Shown: positions 21,301 through 29,945 of the stretch, piece after piece
How positions within the stretch are numbered: position 1 is the first letter of the stretch
How the letters are laid out: each line of letters starts with the position of its first letter
Assembly (NCBI GenBank): GCA_964035575.1
Contig: OZ037880.1
Location: forward strand, 868,001 to 932,000
Reading direction: 5' to 3'
Origin: Rhynchopus sp. YZ270_cl-10
Taxonomy: Eukaryota > Euglenozoa > Diplonemea > Diplonemida > Diplonemidae
Length of the DNA: 64,000 nt
Translations under genes and position numbers: made by a program
Notes under the pieces: model-generated
Databases searched by the model: none
The model's input: only the letters and a program-made list of their open reading frames with translations
What the model was told of the DNA's origin: nothing

Positions 21301-22348
21301 AGGTGTACTCCGGTGTGCAGGTAGCAACTTCGCACTCAAAATCCGGTTTGATCCCTCCACACTTGTCGTTGACAGAGACAAAACCGTCATTGGTGACGTC
21401 GCACAGATCGTCTCCTCCTAACCTGTAGTAGGACGACTTCCTGGCGGTGACGTGGTCTGGGTTGCATCCACAGTAGATCTTGGACACATCCAACAGATCT
21501 TGGGCAATCACAGTGGCCTCTCCAACACACTTAATCCCATACATCTCTGTGTAGGGACAAGGCTGGCCAATCTGCGTACCATCGCAGTCTGAAAACTTAA
21601 GTAGCCCCAAAAAAGGTGCGTCCGGTGGGTTGAAGTCCAACTGCGGGTGCGAAGAACACGTAAAATCCAGCTGACGGGTGCAGGTTACGAACAAATCATT
21701 ATCACTGCACTTCGTTGGGTCGGGAATCAACTGACGCAGGTCTGCCAAGTCGGCCTTGCAGTCCGTCCCAGGCTTCATTACCACGCCCCCCGAGTATGAC
21801 TTCATTTGAATACACTTCCCAAGCTCGGACGTTGGGGATACGTTTGCTTTGCAACCGCATTTGAGGTCAACTTGCTTGAAGCGTCCTGTGAGGTCGCATA
21901 CAACGTAGCCTGTGCATTCTCCAAAAGCTCCGAGTGTTTGTGCGGGAATGTCTATGGCGCATTTGTCTCCAAAGTTGACTGCCTGTGAGCAGTCAATTCC
22001 GATGGATTCCCAGGAATCCATGGGTGAGGGCGGTCTGAACCCTGGGAATTGGATGCTGGGACAGTCGCCAGAGACTCTTCTGCATGGACGCATGTGACTC
22101 CCAAGGTTGTCCCAGTCGCCCCCTTTGCATTTCGTGTCGTAGTCGCACGTGCTCTTGTTCTTGTCAACGGGAACAATGTCACAGACTGTCCCATCAGGGA
22201 ATTCGCCGCTCATATCTGCCTTCTGGTCGCACTTCCATTCACCCCCGTCCTTCCCGCTGTACGCCCGATCCAGGTCTTGTTGTTCGCATCTACCAGAAGC
22301 AAGCACAAAAAGAGACAACAAAACGAATACCCTAGCAAACATATTCAT
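18302..22348 (-). CDS. Large cysteine-rich type I membrane protein with Thr/Pro stalk
   Basis: A single-exon gene of about 1,348 residues. The start at 22348 gives a signal peptide (MNMFARVFVLLSLFVLASG); the frame is open to an ATG at 22459, but that extension would bury it. The mature protein has four parts. First, about 370 residues rich in cysteine. Second, a stalk (DNA about 20630-21280) of repeated T-x-A-P and T-x-P-P units, a likely O-glycosylated mucin-like spacer. Third, a cysteine-rich region ending in about ten repeats with the pattern W...KR.YCC...GC...YDC (DNA about 19150-19980). Fourth, a domain without cysteines, one transmembrane helix (ILIVVLGCVGGVLLGGIAAG) and a short cytosolic tail with acidic and Asn/Gln residues. 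It is probably a cell-surface or secretory-pathway protein. CC-GC repeats of this kind occur in surface proteins of several protists; I do not recognise an exact orthologue. Confidence 0.85.
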   Translation of the reverse strand: MNMFARVFVLLSLFVLASGRCEQQDLDRAYSGKDGGEWKCDQKADMSGEFPDGTVCDIVPVDKNKSTCDYDTKCKGGDWDNLGSHMRPCRRVSGDCPSIQFPGFRPPSPMDSWESIGIDCSQAVNFGDKCAIDIPAQTLGAFGECTGYVVCDLTGRFKQVDLKCGCKANVSPTSELGKCIQMKSYSGGVVMKPGTDCKADLADLRQLIPDPTKCSDNDLFVTCTRQLDFTCSSHPQLDFNPPDAPFLGLLKFSDCDGTQIGQPCPYTEMYGIKCVGEATVIAQDLLDVSKIYCGCNPDHVTARKSSYYRLGGDDLCDVTNDGFVSVNDKCGGIKPDFECEVATCTPEYTFTQRDIECTKLNIATIAPTTAPATNPPSTDAPATNPPPTNAPDTDAPPTDAPKTDAPATNAPDTLAPTDVPDTDAPMTNPPDTDAPATNPPPTDAPATLPPTTDIPDTLVPGKTTAPATDAPDTNPPATTAPATKAPDTDIPDTLVPGKTTAPATDAPDTDAPATTAPATKAPDTDIPDTLVPGTTEAPATDPPTTEVPNTVAPETDAPATSAPETDSPATDAPSTPEPVSGACDDACACKGLTCPSQEVCKVPATQQPFCGTVPEELDLCASVTCKARKTCAVVGGVAVCRRATTDTEPLSCKDPAKFIRYITTQSYLSYFSTNSECKTDTCAAGEECVPHPTCGVQCVTAKCKDFVWPPRDGVCRQTSDCSSGEVCPVSSSSMKGRVSQYCACDPLTGEPGQCSQSIFSDLRRCVPAKWDCSANNTAQATLSKDAKRKRDEWCCETLQTNCNIEDTTYHCEAVGTEGPETWSEEKRTDCCLSAKVGCIDKDMQYDCGSREQWSFAKRNFCCTSKGVGCPVAPYDCDGDATNWIASRRSYCCSTRSIGCNTAPTVFDCAKGGLWFEEKRDYCCSRHGVQCRDNKPLYDCWGSAISAWDDAQTQYCCATSSRGCKPTTSGEGPYSCVNLARAPENVRLWCCRYRSRGCKKTQQLEETCAMQPADTDTQEKCCSIEEKYCSYHCPLPDTFEEAATTQEQRDFCCKVKGIGCFTRNTQNATSDVSVFGEQKWRQFEVAYRGSWEDVEGNPRRYFSMMLATLEYALTVKFAKAHDFRFFIQLIGPIQLATNLTSGEVTPIFPDAGSEISKQAILIPKEWHDTADTSSKTTTSRSATILGLDSAAQQPSDRGLVVQFTMDGAEGHFEDAATALTMSVQEGREGAGSFATNNEGETFVVSPVGGLRTTGAASGLDAPEENEDSNSSILIVVLGCVGGVLLGGIAAGYMVVARRGRESDKLGGGLETELAEWQYNGTDSGQICNYNAATTEQGEEPRNVVETGTI

Positions 22349-23696
22349 ATCTGCCAGGGCCTCTGTAGGGTGCTGTTTGTTAGGGATCATGGGAATGAGG
22401 GGACGTTCCCTTCTCAAGAGGGAGAGGGAGAGGGAAGGGAGAGCACTGAGACTTAACAAAAACGTGACTATACTTTTACGATGTGTCTTTTTTCCCCCAA
22501 TTTAGTCTTTTTTTCTGTGTCTTCGCTTAAATGGTTTGTTTTATTATAGGGGGTGTCATTTTTTTTGTTAGCAAACGGAAGAAAATATCGTCAGAGAAGA
22601 GAAAAAAAACAATAACACAAAAACGCTGTCTGAGACGAATGCAGATTGCCTTACTAAGCCATTCAGAGAGTCTTGCTGTTGTTATCCATTTCTTTTTTCA
22701 TCCCGTGTGTTAGAGTCATTAAAAATTAGTTTTACCCCGTGTGGACCGCACCCGAAGAAAAACTTGTTGTGTAGCACCCACCCCCACCCACCTCCTTTTA
22801 CCACACTCTGTTTAGTACCATGCTTTAAAAAAAAGAAAAAAAAGACGGTGAACGGGAGTGTGACCAAGCTAGAGTCATCTGTGCAGCCACCCCCCTTCCC
22901 CGCCACCCCCAATCCCGCCTTAGGCATTGCCATAATGCTCGTCAGTTTCCCCGCACCCCTCTCACCAGCCCCACAAGAAAAGAAGAAAACAGATTTCTTC
23001 TGAAAATGTGTGTCACTTTAATATAAGCTTGAGATACATCTCCGAGAGAGGAGGTTTTTTTGCCATTCCTGTGAATAGTGTAATAGAGGAACTGTGGCAC
23101 AAAACGCTTTAAAAAAAAACCGAGAGCTACACAAAGCAAATAAAATACAAAGCAAAGCTGAAATGAAACATGGTACCCAGCGCTTATTTTCTTCTTTTTT
23201 ATCTTTTTTTTCTTTTGGAATAATTTTTTTTGTCCAATCAAATTTTGGGGAAGGGTTTTTGTTCCTCCTTTTTTTTCTTTGTTTTTTATGTCTAAGAGTA
23301 AAACCCCTCACCTCTCCCCCCCTTTTTTTGCCTTTTTTTGCGCTCTTTTGCATTTCTGCTCTTCCTTTGAAGAAGCTAGTCGGGGAACAGAAAGAAAAAA
23401 AAAAAAAACAAGAGAACCAAAGAGTGCCACACCAGACCACGTTCTTTTGTTGGCCTGCTGTGCAGGGATTCCATACACCAAGATGTAGTGGGAGAGGTCA
23501 CATCAGGCCCATATGAGTTGTGTTTGTTTTGCTTTTGCTTTGTGTTGTATACCCTCTTCGAGAGCTGTGCCCCCTTGCCCCGTCCATCAAATCTATAGCG
23601 AGGCTTTTCTATGTAACAGAAGGGGGAACAGCAAGGGAGGGAACAGCCACACCCCACGTCGAAAACAGATAGGGTAATAGCATCGCGAACATTGCT
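22349..23696. other. Spacer between surface-protein and Rpt2 genes
   Basis: This spacer holds the presumed 5' region of the surface-protein gene and the 3' region of Rpt2, both on the minus strand. A/T-rich with A and T runs; no further gene seen. Confidence 0.5.
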
Positions 23697-25572
23697 TTAC
23701 AGATAGAGCCCTTGTGGCGCGCCCTGGTCCTTCTTGTACATGACGTTCTCTTTTCCCTTAAGGAAGTCGCTCTGGCAAACCTGTGATAGAGTGGGATAAA
23801 AATATGTATTTTGCTGAAAGACTGGGGTCCCAAAGGAAACAGGGAAGTTCCATGAGCCGGCAACTGAGGCGGGTATGTTTTGCGCTGACATTTTTTTTCC
23901 GGTGTGGGAAAAAGTGAGAAACAGGCAGTGTAACACGCCTCTGTTTGACAGGCAGAGAAAATCAAAGAAAGGGTAGTTCAAACGTGCCACAACGCAGCTC
24001 GGTCGTAAGAAAGAAAGACAGTTTATATGTGGAATCGCTCTGTAAATGCTACTGAAATCTAGTGATAACTGCTAGCAGGCTTGGGGGGTGTGGTTATACC
24101 TGCATTCGTCTGTCACGCAGTGCGATAAGCCCTGCCTCCGTGCACATTGCCTTGATGTCTGCACCAGACATGTCGTCTTTCGAGTAGATGAACTCCTCAA
24201 GCTTCACGTCCTCAGAAAGAGACATTTTCCCGGTGTGGATTTCGAAGATCATGCGTTTCGTCTTCTCGTCTGGGAGGGGGAATTCAATTTTTCTGTCAAT
24301 ACGGCCAGGACGGATCAACGCGGGGTCGAGTGACTCAATTCTGTTTGTCGCCATGATGACCTTCACCTCTGAATGCGACTCAAACCCGTCAAGTTGGGTC
24401 AGCAACTCAAGCATGGTACGCTGGATCTCCTTCTCACCGGAAGACGACGTGTCGAAACGCTTTGTTCCGATAGCGTCGATCTCGTCGATGAAGACAATAC
24501 TCGGCGAACACTCCTCCGCAACCCTGAAGACCTCACGCACCAGCTTCGGTCCCTCTCCGAGGTACTTCTGGATGAACTCGCTCCCGACCACACGAAGGAA
24601 GGTTGCGGACGTTTGGTTTGCAACCGCCTTTGCCAGAAGCGTCTTCCCTGTCCCGGGCTCGCCGTACAAAATGACACCCTTCGGCGGTTTGATTCCAATA
24701 GTCTCGTAGAGCTCGGGGTGGGTGAGGGGGAACTCGACTGCTTCCTTGATCTCCTGGATTTGCGACTGGAGTCCTCCAATGTCTGCGTATGACTCGAGGG
24801 GCGCCTTGTCAACCTTCATGACGTTGACCATGGGGTCAGCTTCGTTTTGCAGAATGCCAACAACGGTGTGGTTCCTGTTGCCGAGGAGAAGACTGCATCC
24901 AGGCTCAAGCTGCTCCTTGTCGACAAAGGAGAGAACTGGCACATAGTACTCGCTTTGTGTGGACACGATCGCATGGTTGTCGTCGATCATCTCCTCAAGC
25001 TTCCCGACCTGCAAGGGCATGCCACGCATTGTCTCCACGTTGTTCAACTCCTCCTCAATCGTGGACGGCGGGCTGGGCCTGTCCATGCACGCCCTAATGA
25101 ACTCCTCTTCCATCAGCAGAAAGTCCTTTACACGCTCAAGTCTGCGTTGCCTCAGCTTGCATTTGGTAAGGGGCTTCACAGTTGGGAGACGGTTTGCGGA
25201 TTCGGGTCCCTTCTTCCTCTTCCTGTTGGGGCGGAGAGGATAAAATTTGTAGGTGAATATTGAAAAAGATTGGTAAGATAAGGATAAGAGTGCTTCGTTT
25301 TAACAAGAATGGATGGATGGATTTTTGGAGGACGCATCGCGGTTGATTGTGAAAATGCCTCTTTTGCGGGTGCAAAAGATGCATCGCTGGGTTTGGTGCC
25401 TGAATTGTGAACCATAACAGGGAATACACAGAAGGAAATGCATAAAAAGGACACCTTGATATTTTTTTCTTGTATGTTAAAGAAAAGCCTTGACATACTT
25501 CTTTCCGACAGTGGGTGCCGGTGGTGGCTCCCATTTCTTCTCCTCCTTCTTGTCCCCGCCGTTGCCGCTCAT
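23697..25572 (-). CDS. RPT2: 26S proteasome regulatory subunit 4 (Rpt2 AAA ATPase), three exons
   Basis: One of six AAA ATPases of the 19S base that unfold ubiquitinated substrates and open the 20S gate. Exons read on the minus strand: 25572-25499, 25222-24100 and 23780-23697, total 426 residues (human and yeast about 440). Introns are 276 and 319 bp, with GTATGT and GTATAA donors. Motifs: Walker A GEPGTGKT (about 212-219), Walker B FIDEID (about 269-274), and arginine-finger region RPGRID (about 329-334). The C-terminal LYL is the HbYX-type tail that docks into the 20S alpha ring. The pieces [18 protein letters not shown] and [14 protein letters not shown] distinguish Rpt2 from the other Rpt subunits. 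The N-terminus MSGNGG lacks the usual Gly2 myristoylation site (MGQ) found in many Rpt2 proteins. The ATG at 25572 is the only one in exon 1. Intron 2 contains a diverged copy of the 28-bp dispersed repeat. Confidence 0.95.
23970..23996 (+). repeat. 28-bp dispersed repeat, diverged copy
   Basis: AGGGTAGTTCAAACGTGCC and following bases match 4292-4319 with several differences. It lies in intron 2 of the Rpt2 gene, antisense to it. Confidence 0.4.
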
Positions 25573-26247
25573 AGTGTTCGCAGGTGGTTCGCCTTGTGTG
25601 TTCTGTTCTGCTGTGTTTGGTGTGTTGGGGAGTAGTGGAATGGGATCAGGGGATGGGGTAATAAGGAATGGGGCTCCCTGCTCTCTGTGGCAAAGCAGAA
25701 CATCACAGAGGCTGAGGGGTACATCCTCCGTCTCAAAGCAACGCCATGTTGACGACATGCAACGTTCTCGCATCTGGTGAAACCCGAAAACGTGCAGAGC
25801 TCCTGAACATCCTCTTCGTGAGTGCACATCGGGTTCTGTGAAGGTGGAAAACCCGCGACTACCATTGTCTGGCAACCACCCTGGAAGAGTTGTAGTCCGG
25901 GGGCATGGGACACCTCGGACATCGGAGACTGCAGATTGCCAATTGATATGTTCGTTCGTTGGCACGGTCTCTGTACAAAAGCAAGAGCAAGCAGGTCTCA
26001 GCTTGCGCAGAACCAATCAGTTCAGCATAGATTTGACAAAAAAAATGTATGGGGAACGTCAGATCATTATTTATTTTCATGCAAGAGAAAAGGGCTCCTC
26101 AGCCCTACATCTAACCCTACCCCCTCCCGCCCTGTTGCCACCCCACCCACACACGCCCCTTGCAGCATCCTTAAGTGCAGGAAACAAAACGTCACTGCAG
26201 CTGTGTAGACAGCATCGGCCAATGACTCCCCTCCCCCCCTCATGTTT

Positions 26248-26688
26248 TCACACAGGTCCAGAGACACTGCCAATCCGCGCAGCAGGGGAAAACGATAGTG
26301 GTACTGGGAGAGTCCCGTGCACCAGGTTGTGTTTCGCAGTCAATAGTGACATTTGTAGGAGTGCGATGAGAAGGTTGTGCACTGCAAGTCGCTGAAATGA
26401 GAGCGAGTCTTCCAAGCGCATGAAGTTTACAAACGCATATGTGCGGCGTCCCCCCCATAGCGTCCACATGCGCACCAACACAGGGATCGAGAGGAAGAAC
26501 ATGAGGGTGGCGAACCAGGGCTTCCTCACTGACATTCGTGCCTTAAATGCAACGTTCGACACGAACACCATTCGCACGAGAAGCAAAAACCAGCTTGCAT
26601 CCAAGTAATACCCATACACACTCTGGACGGAGAGCAGTGCAGCCAATTCACTCACTAATAGCTCCCCGTTATCGGCAGGAACAATCAT
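26248..26688 (-). CDS. Putative membrane protein fragment, family not recognised
   Basis: A 146-codon frame starting MIVPADNGELLVSELAALLS. It contains two to three hydrophobic segments (around YLDASWFLLLVRMVFVSNVA, WFATLMFFLSIPVLVRMW and LAVHNLLIALLQMSLL), so it probably encodes an integral membrane protein. The last codons run into a GTGTGA sequence that could be a splice donor. Minus-strand DNA down to about 25580 has a Cys/His-containing open stretch (MCTHEEDVQELC, CENVACRQHG) that could be a further exon, but I could not fix the junctions. It is upstream of Rpt2 on the same strand. No function proposed. Confidence 0.45.
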   Translation of the reverse strand: MIVPADNGELLVSELAALLSVQSVYGYYLDASWFLLLVRMVFVSNVAFKARMSVRKPWFATLMFFLSIPVLVRMWTLWGGRRTYAFVNFMRLEDSLSFQRLAVHNLLIALLQMSLLTAKHNLVHGTLPVPLSFSPAARIGSVSGPV

Positions 26689-26819
26689 GTTTGGATTTCA
26701 GTCAAATCATGTGTATAAAAATAAAAAAGGATAGATAATAAAAAAGGGTTAGTCTCGCATCTGGGTGAATATGGGGCAAGAGAGAGGAAGGTCTACAGGG
26801 GGTATAGTATTTGGCATAC

Positions 26820-27600
26820 AATGTGTCGCAGAATTAAGGGCACTTGACCACAATTTAAAAAAAAGAGCAAATTTGACAAACACATTTTCAAAACCAAATC
26901 AAAAAACATATAATTTACATCCAGGAATACGAGAAAAGTGAAAATTTAACGGTGAAGGGACGTGCGGTGAACCCAGAGGCGACGACGGAAGGACGGCGGT
27001 TGCAAGCATCGTCGCTGGTCGTTGTTGGTGGGAAGAGCCATGCGGAGGTGGGCGGGTTGCTGAGGGTGTCAAAGAGATAAGCTTGGTCAGGGGCGTACAG
27101 GAGTGCAGAGCCGGTGAGCGGAATTTTGCGGATAAGCCTGGGAGGGGGCGCAAGAGATCAACGACCACCCCCAGGATTCAGAACAAAGTGGTGAAGCAGA
27201 ATCGGGGCAAGCCGTGGCAGTCTTGCAGGAAACTAGCTGCGAGGTTAAAGACCTCCAAGGATAGTGTGCACAGGTGTCTGAAGGAGAAGGGGTTAAAGCC
27301 CGTTCAAACAAAGAACAAGCCAAAGGTCTCGGAAAAAAATATCGCCGTCAGGAAGGCCTCCAATCAAGGAACACGGAGCGTTTGCGGATTATCATTTGTA
27401 CGACTGCATCAATCCCTGGAAGCGTACAACCGAGGACACTACGTGTCGCGGACGTGTGACGGTTTGGGGACCGTTAGCAGAAGGATTGGACTCTACGAGA
27501 ATAAAAGAACACTGGGCAAACAGAAATTTGGAGTGAGTAGCAATGGTGTTGAGTTGAAGGTTGGTGTACTCACTAAAGAACGTTGGCATGAGTAAGATGG
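26820..27600 (+). mobile_element. Tc1/mariner-type transposon relic
   Basis: The left end, CAATGTGTCGCAGAATTAAG after a TA, is a diverged form of the terminal repeat of the 615-bp element at 27888. Inside, a transposase N-terminal part is readable: AGERNFADKPGRGRKRS, then a helix-turn-helix with RKLAARLKTSKDSVHRCLKE. That pattern is typical of Tc1/mariner DNA-binding domains. Further on, in another frame, VTVWG recalls the VxVWG block of the DDE domain. The catalytic part is decayed and I found no right terminal repeat, so the element is truncated or too diverged on that side. Confidence 0.65.
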
Positions 27601-27765
27601 CGAAAGGTAGAAGGAGAAGAAGAGGAATGGGAGGATGGGGAGTAGGATTAGTAGGCGGGGTTGGGAGGAGCAAGAGGAAGCTGAAGTTCCGAACTACAAT
27701 TACCAAATTTATGGGAATCTTTAGGGTAAGTTGACTGTGTATTTTGTTTCGTGCTCACGTACTGG

Positions 27766-28612
27766 GTGATCTAGGAACGGGGAGAGATTTGTTCACTAAC
27801 TCTCAGTAATCACTCACAAACTACCACAATCTCTCACTAAATTCCGAGGAGTCTTTTGTACTTTAGTGGTACGGCTGGACACATGTACAGTGTGTCCCAG
27901 AATTAATGTCACCTGGCAACATTTTTAAAAAATAAGCAAAATTTGACTTGGGCATTTTCAAAATCAAAAAAAAATCACCCTTTTTAATTCAGGAACACAA
28001 GAAAAGCGAAAATAAAATTGTTAAGGGCCATGTGGTGAACACAGAGGCTACCAGGAAAGGGATGCGGCTACAGGGTGCATCTCTGATCGTTGATGGCGGG
28101 AAGGGCTATGATGAGGTGGAAGCTGCTTGGGTGGTTTCACAGCACACCTTGATGAGGTGGGTGAAGCAGTACCGAGCTGGCGAGCGCAGCTTCTCGGACA
28201 AGCCAGGGAGGAGACGAAAGAGATCACCTCAAGACCCAGAATAAGGTGGTTAAGCAGTGTCGGGACAATGTGTTTTTACTTCATTACGTGCCTGCGTACT
28301 AGAGTCGTTTACACTGTCCACTATCCACCTCATTTATATTTTTTGTAGACCCTTTTTTGCAAAAAAGGGTTCTTGCAATGTAAATATTTCACCCCCTACA
28401 CACTTTTTATTCACGACAAGGTGAAAACTGTCACGAAATTTGTCCACTTTTGCATATTTTTACAAAAGTGTCGCCAGGTGACATTAATTCTGGGACACAC
28501 TGTATTCTGTGGAGGTTAAAAGTACAAAGTTCCTTCGCCAATGGAAATTTTGGGTGGATGTAAAACTGGGACGAGGTGGTCAGATCACTCTTCAGACCAC
28601 CTGGATAATTGC
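27766..28612 (+). repeat. Dispersed repeat, paralogue of 12826-13223, split by a transposon
   Basis: Both copies start TGGGTGATCTA.GAACGGGG, contain CTCTCACTAA-type units, then a segment ending in a block around GGTCAGATCACTCTTCAGAC. In this copy a 615-bp Tc1/mariner element interrupts the repeat at an ACATGTA site. Similarity ends at about 28612 and 13223. Confidence 0.75.
27888..28502 (+). mobile_element. 615-bp non-autonomous Tc1/mariner element, complete ends
   Basis: Perfect or nearly perfect 33-bp terminal inverted repeats (start CAGTGTGTCCCAGAATTAAT; one mismatch near the inner edge). TA flanks both sides (27886-27887 and 28503-28504). The paralogous site at 13120-13121 has a single TA and no insert, which proves the boundaries. 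The interior keeps only the transposase N-terminus (LMRWVKQYRAGERSFSDKPG, then KRS), so the element is internally deleted. It belongs to the same family as the relic at 26820. Confidence 0.9.
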
Positions 28613-28626
28613 ACAACATCAAAAAA

Positions 28627-28851
28627 TTCCTAAACACTGGTGTTTAGGTTTTTACTGTTGCTGCCCCCCCAACCCCCCCACCCTACCTACCCTAACGGCC
28701 CCTAAGGCCCCCCCACCCCGGGGGGGGTTCCACCAAAAATGACCATTTCGCGAAAATGCGCCAAAGTGTAAGATTTTTTCGTCATTGGAAAGATTGGGCC
28801 AAAAATCCAGCCCTTACTAAATTAGATCGCTGAGAGATTTGTTACTAATTC
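28627..28851 (+). repeat. Direct repeat R1 headed by a perfect hairpin
   Basis: Begins at the hairpin CCTAAACACTGGTGTTTAGG (28629-28648) and ends ATTTGTTACTAATTC. Repeated at 29254-29450 with insertions and deletions in a C-rich middle part. It resembles a terminal repeat only superficially (see rejected list). Confidence 0.75.
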
Positions 28852-28854
28852 CTA

Positions 28855-29215
28855 ATTTCGTGTCGCGAGTTTACGTGTAAAATGCCTTAGGAACCGTGCG
28901 TTCCTTAAGGATTCTACAGGCAAAACAGGCGATTTTCACGAAAAACCGGGATTTTCGCCTTTTTGGGTGGTTTTTTGGGCCCATACCTGGCCATGTGGGC
29001 CAAGAAACGCGATTCTGGGGTGTCAGAACCATGTGTAGGCCCTTTTGTGGGCAAAAACAAGCCAAAAACCATGCACAACGTGGTGTTCTGTGACCAGTCT
29101 TATGTTTTAACTAGGTTAAGATCCTTAGATCGAGTCCGTTTTGTGCCGGAAGATCTCCTTCATCAACCACACGAGCCAGCAGAAAGTGTTTAGGATTCGC
29201 AAAACTAAATATCAA
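28855..29215 (+). repeat. Single-copy paralogue of a macrosatellite module
   Basis: About 95 percent or more identical by eye to 30885-31229 of the macrosatellite unit, from the TTTCGTGTCGCGAGTTTACG block to AAAGTGTTTAGGATTCGC. It lies outside the array between direct repeats R1 and R2, and may be the progenitor or a derivative of that module. Confidence 0.8.
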
Positions 29216-29253
29216 CCTGAGTCGGGCGGCCTCGACCCCAGTATAACTCTTTA

Positions 29254-29450
29254 TTCCTAAACACTGGTGTTTAGGTTTTTACTGTTGCTCTCTCCCCAAC
29301 CCTGTAACCCCCTCCCCCCGGGTGGGGTACCTCAAAAATGACCATTTCGCGAAAATACGCCAAAGTGTAAGATTTTTTCGGCATTGGAAAGATTGGGCCA
29401 AAAATTTTGCCCTTACTAAATTAGATCGCTCAGAGATTTGTTACTAATTC
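29254..29450 (+). repeat. Direct repeat R2 between two hairpins
   Basis: Begins with the same 20-bp hairpin as R1 (29256-29275) and ends at a second perfect palindrome at 29450-29473 (CTAGAAAACAC, TT, then its complement). Confidence 0.75.
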
Positions 29451-29545
29451 TAGAAAACACTTGTGTTTTCTAGTTTTTAACCCCCTGCGCGTGGTTTAAA
29501 AAACTCCCCCTAAGTCACCCCCCCCCCCCCCCCCCCCCCCCCCCC

Positions 29546-29945
29546 TGGTGCAAGGCTCTGATGAGGCCCAGGCCTCCCGGCCGGGAGGCCCGGCCTCCCA
29601 GGCCTCCCGGCCTCCCAAAAAAAAAAAATTTTTTTTTGTGACCCTGCGTGAAATTTTTTTTTTTTTTTTGTTAGGAAAAATTTTCCGGTACTTAGCAAAA
29701 TTCGGCAAAAAAATATGGATTTTGCTTACGTCGCTACTGGACCGTCTGTGACGGTTTTTTTTGGATTTTTTTTTTTGGATTTTTTTTTCCGAAATCGCCC
29801 ACTCCCAAAAAAAAAATTTTTTTTTTTTTTTGGTGAAAAATTTTGTGATGTCGAAAAAAAAAATTTTTTTTTGGGAGGCCGGGAGGCCTGGGAGGCCGGG
29901 CCTCCCGGCCGGGAGGCCTGGGCCTCATCAGAGCCTTGCCTGGTG
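29546..29945. repeat. Foldback element with arms of about 85 bp
   Basis: The left arm (29546-29630) and right arm (29860-29945) are inverted copies of a sequence built from GGGAGGCC blocks followed by GGCCTCATCAGAGCCTTGC. A run of about 28 C (29517-29545) abuts the left arm. The centre is A/T-rich with long A and T tracts. The right arm is also the start of every macrosatellite unit, so this foldback marks the left edge of the array. Confidence 0.8.

Noticed and set aside
28627-29450. LTR-type terminal repeats (R1 and R2)
   Set aside because: The repeats are about 200 bp and do not have TG...CA ends. There is no primer-binding site or polypurine tract, and the 400 bp between them code for nothing. 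The hairpins explain the ends better.
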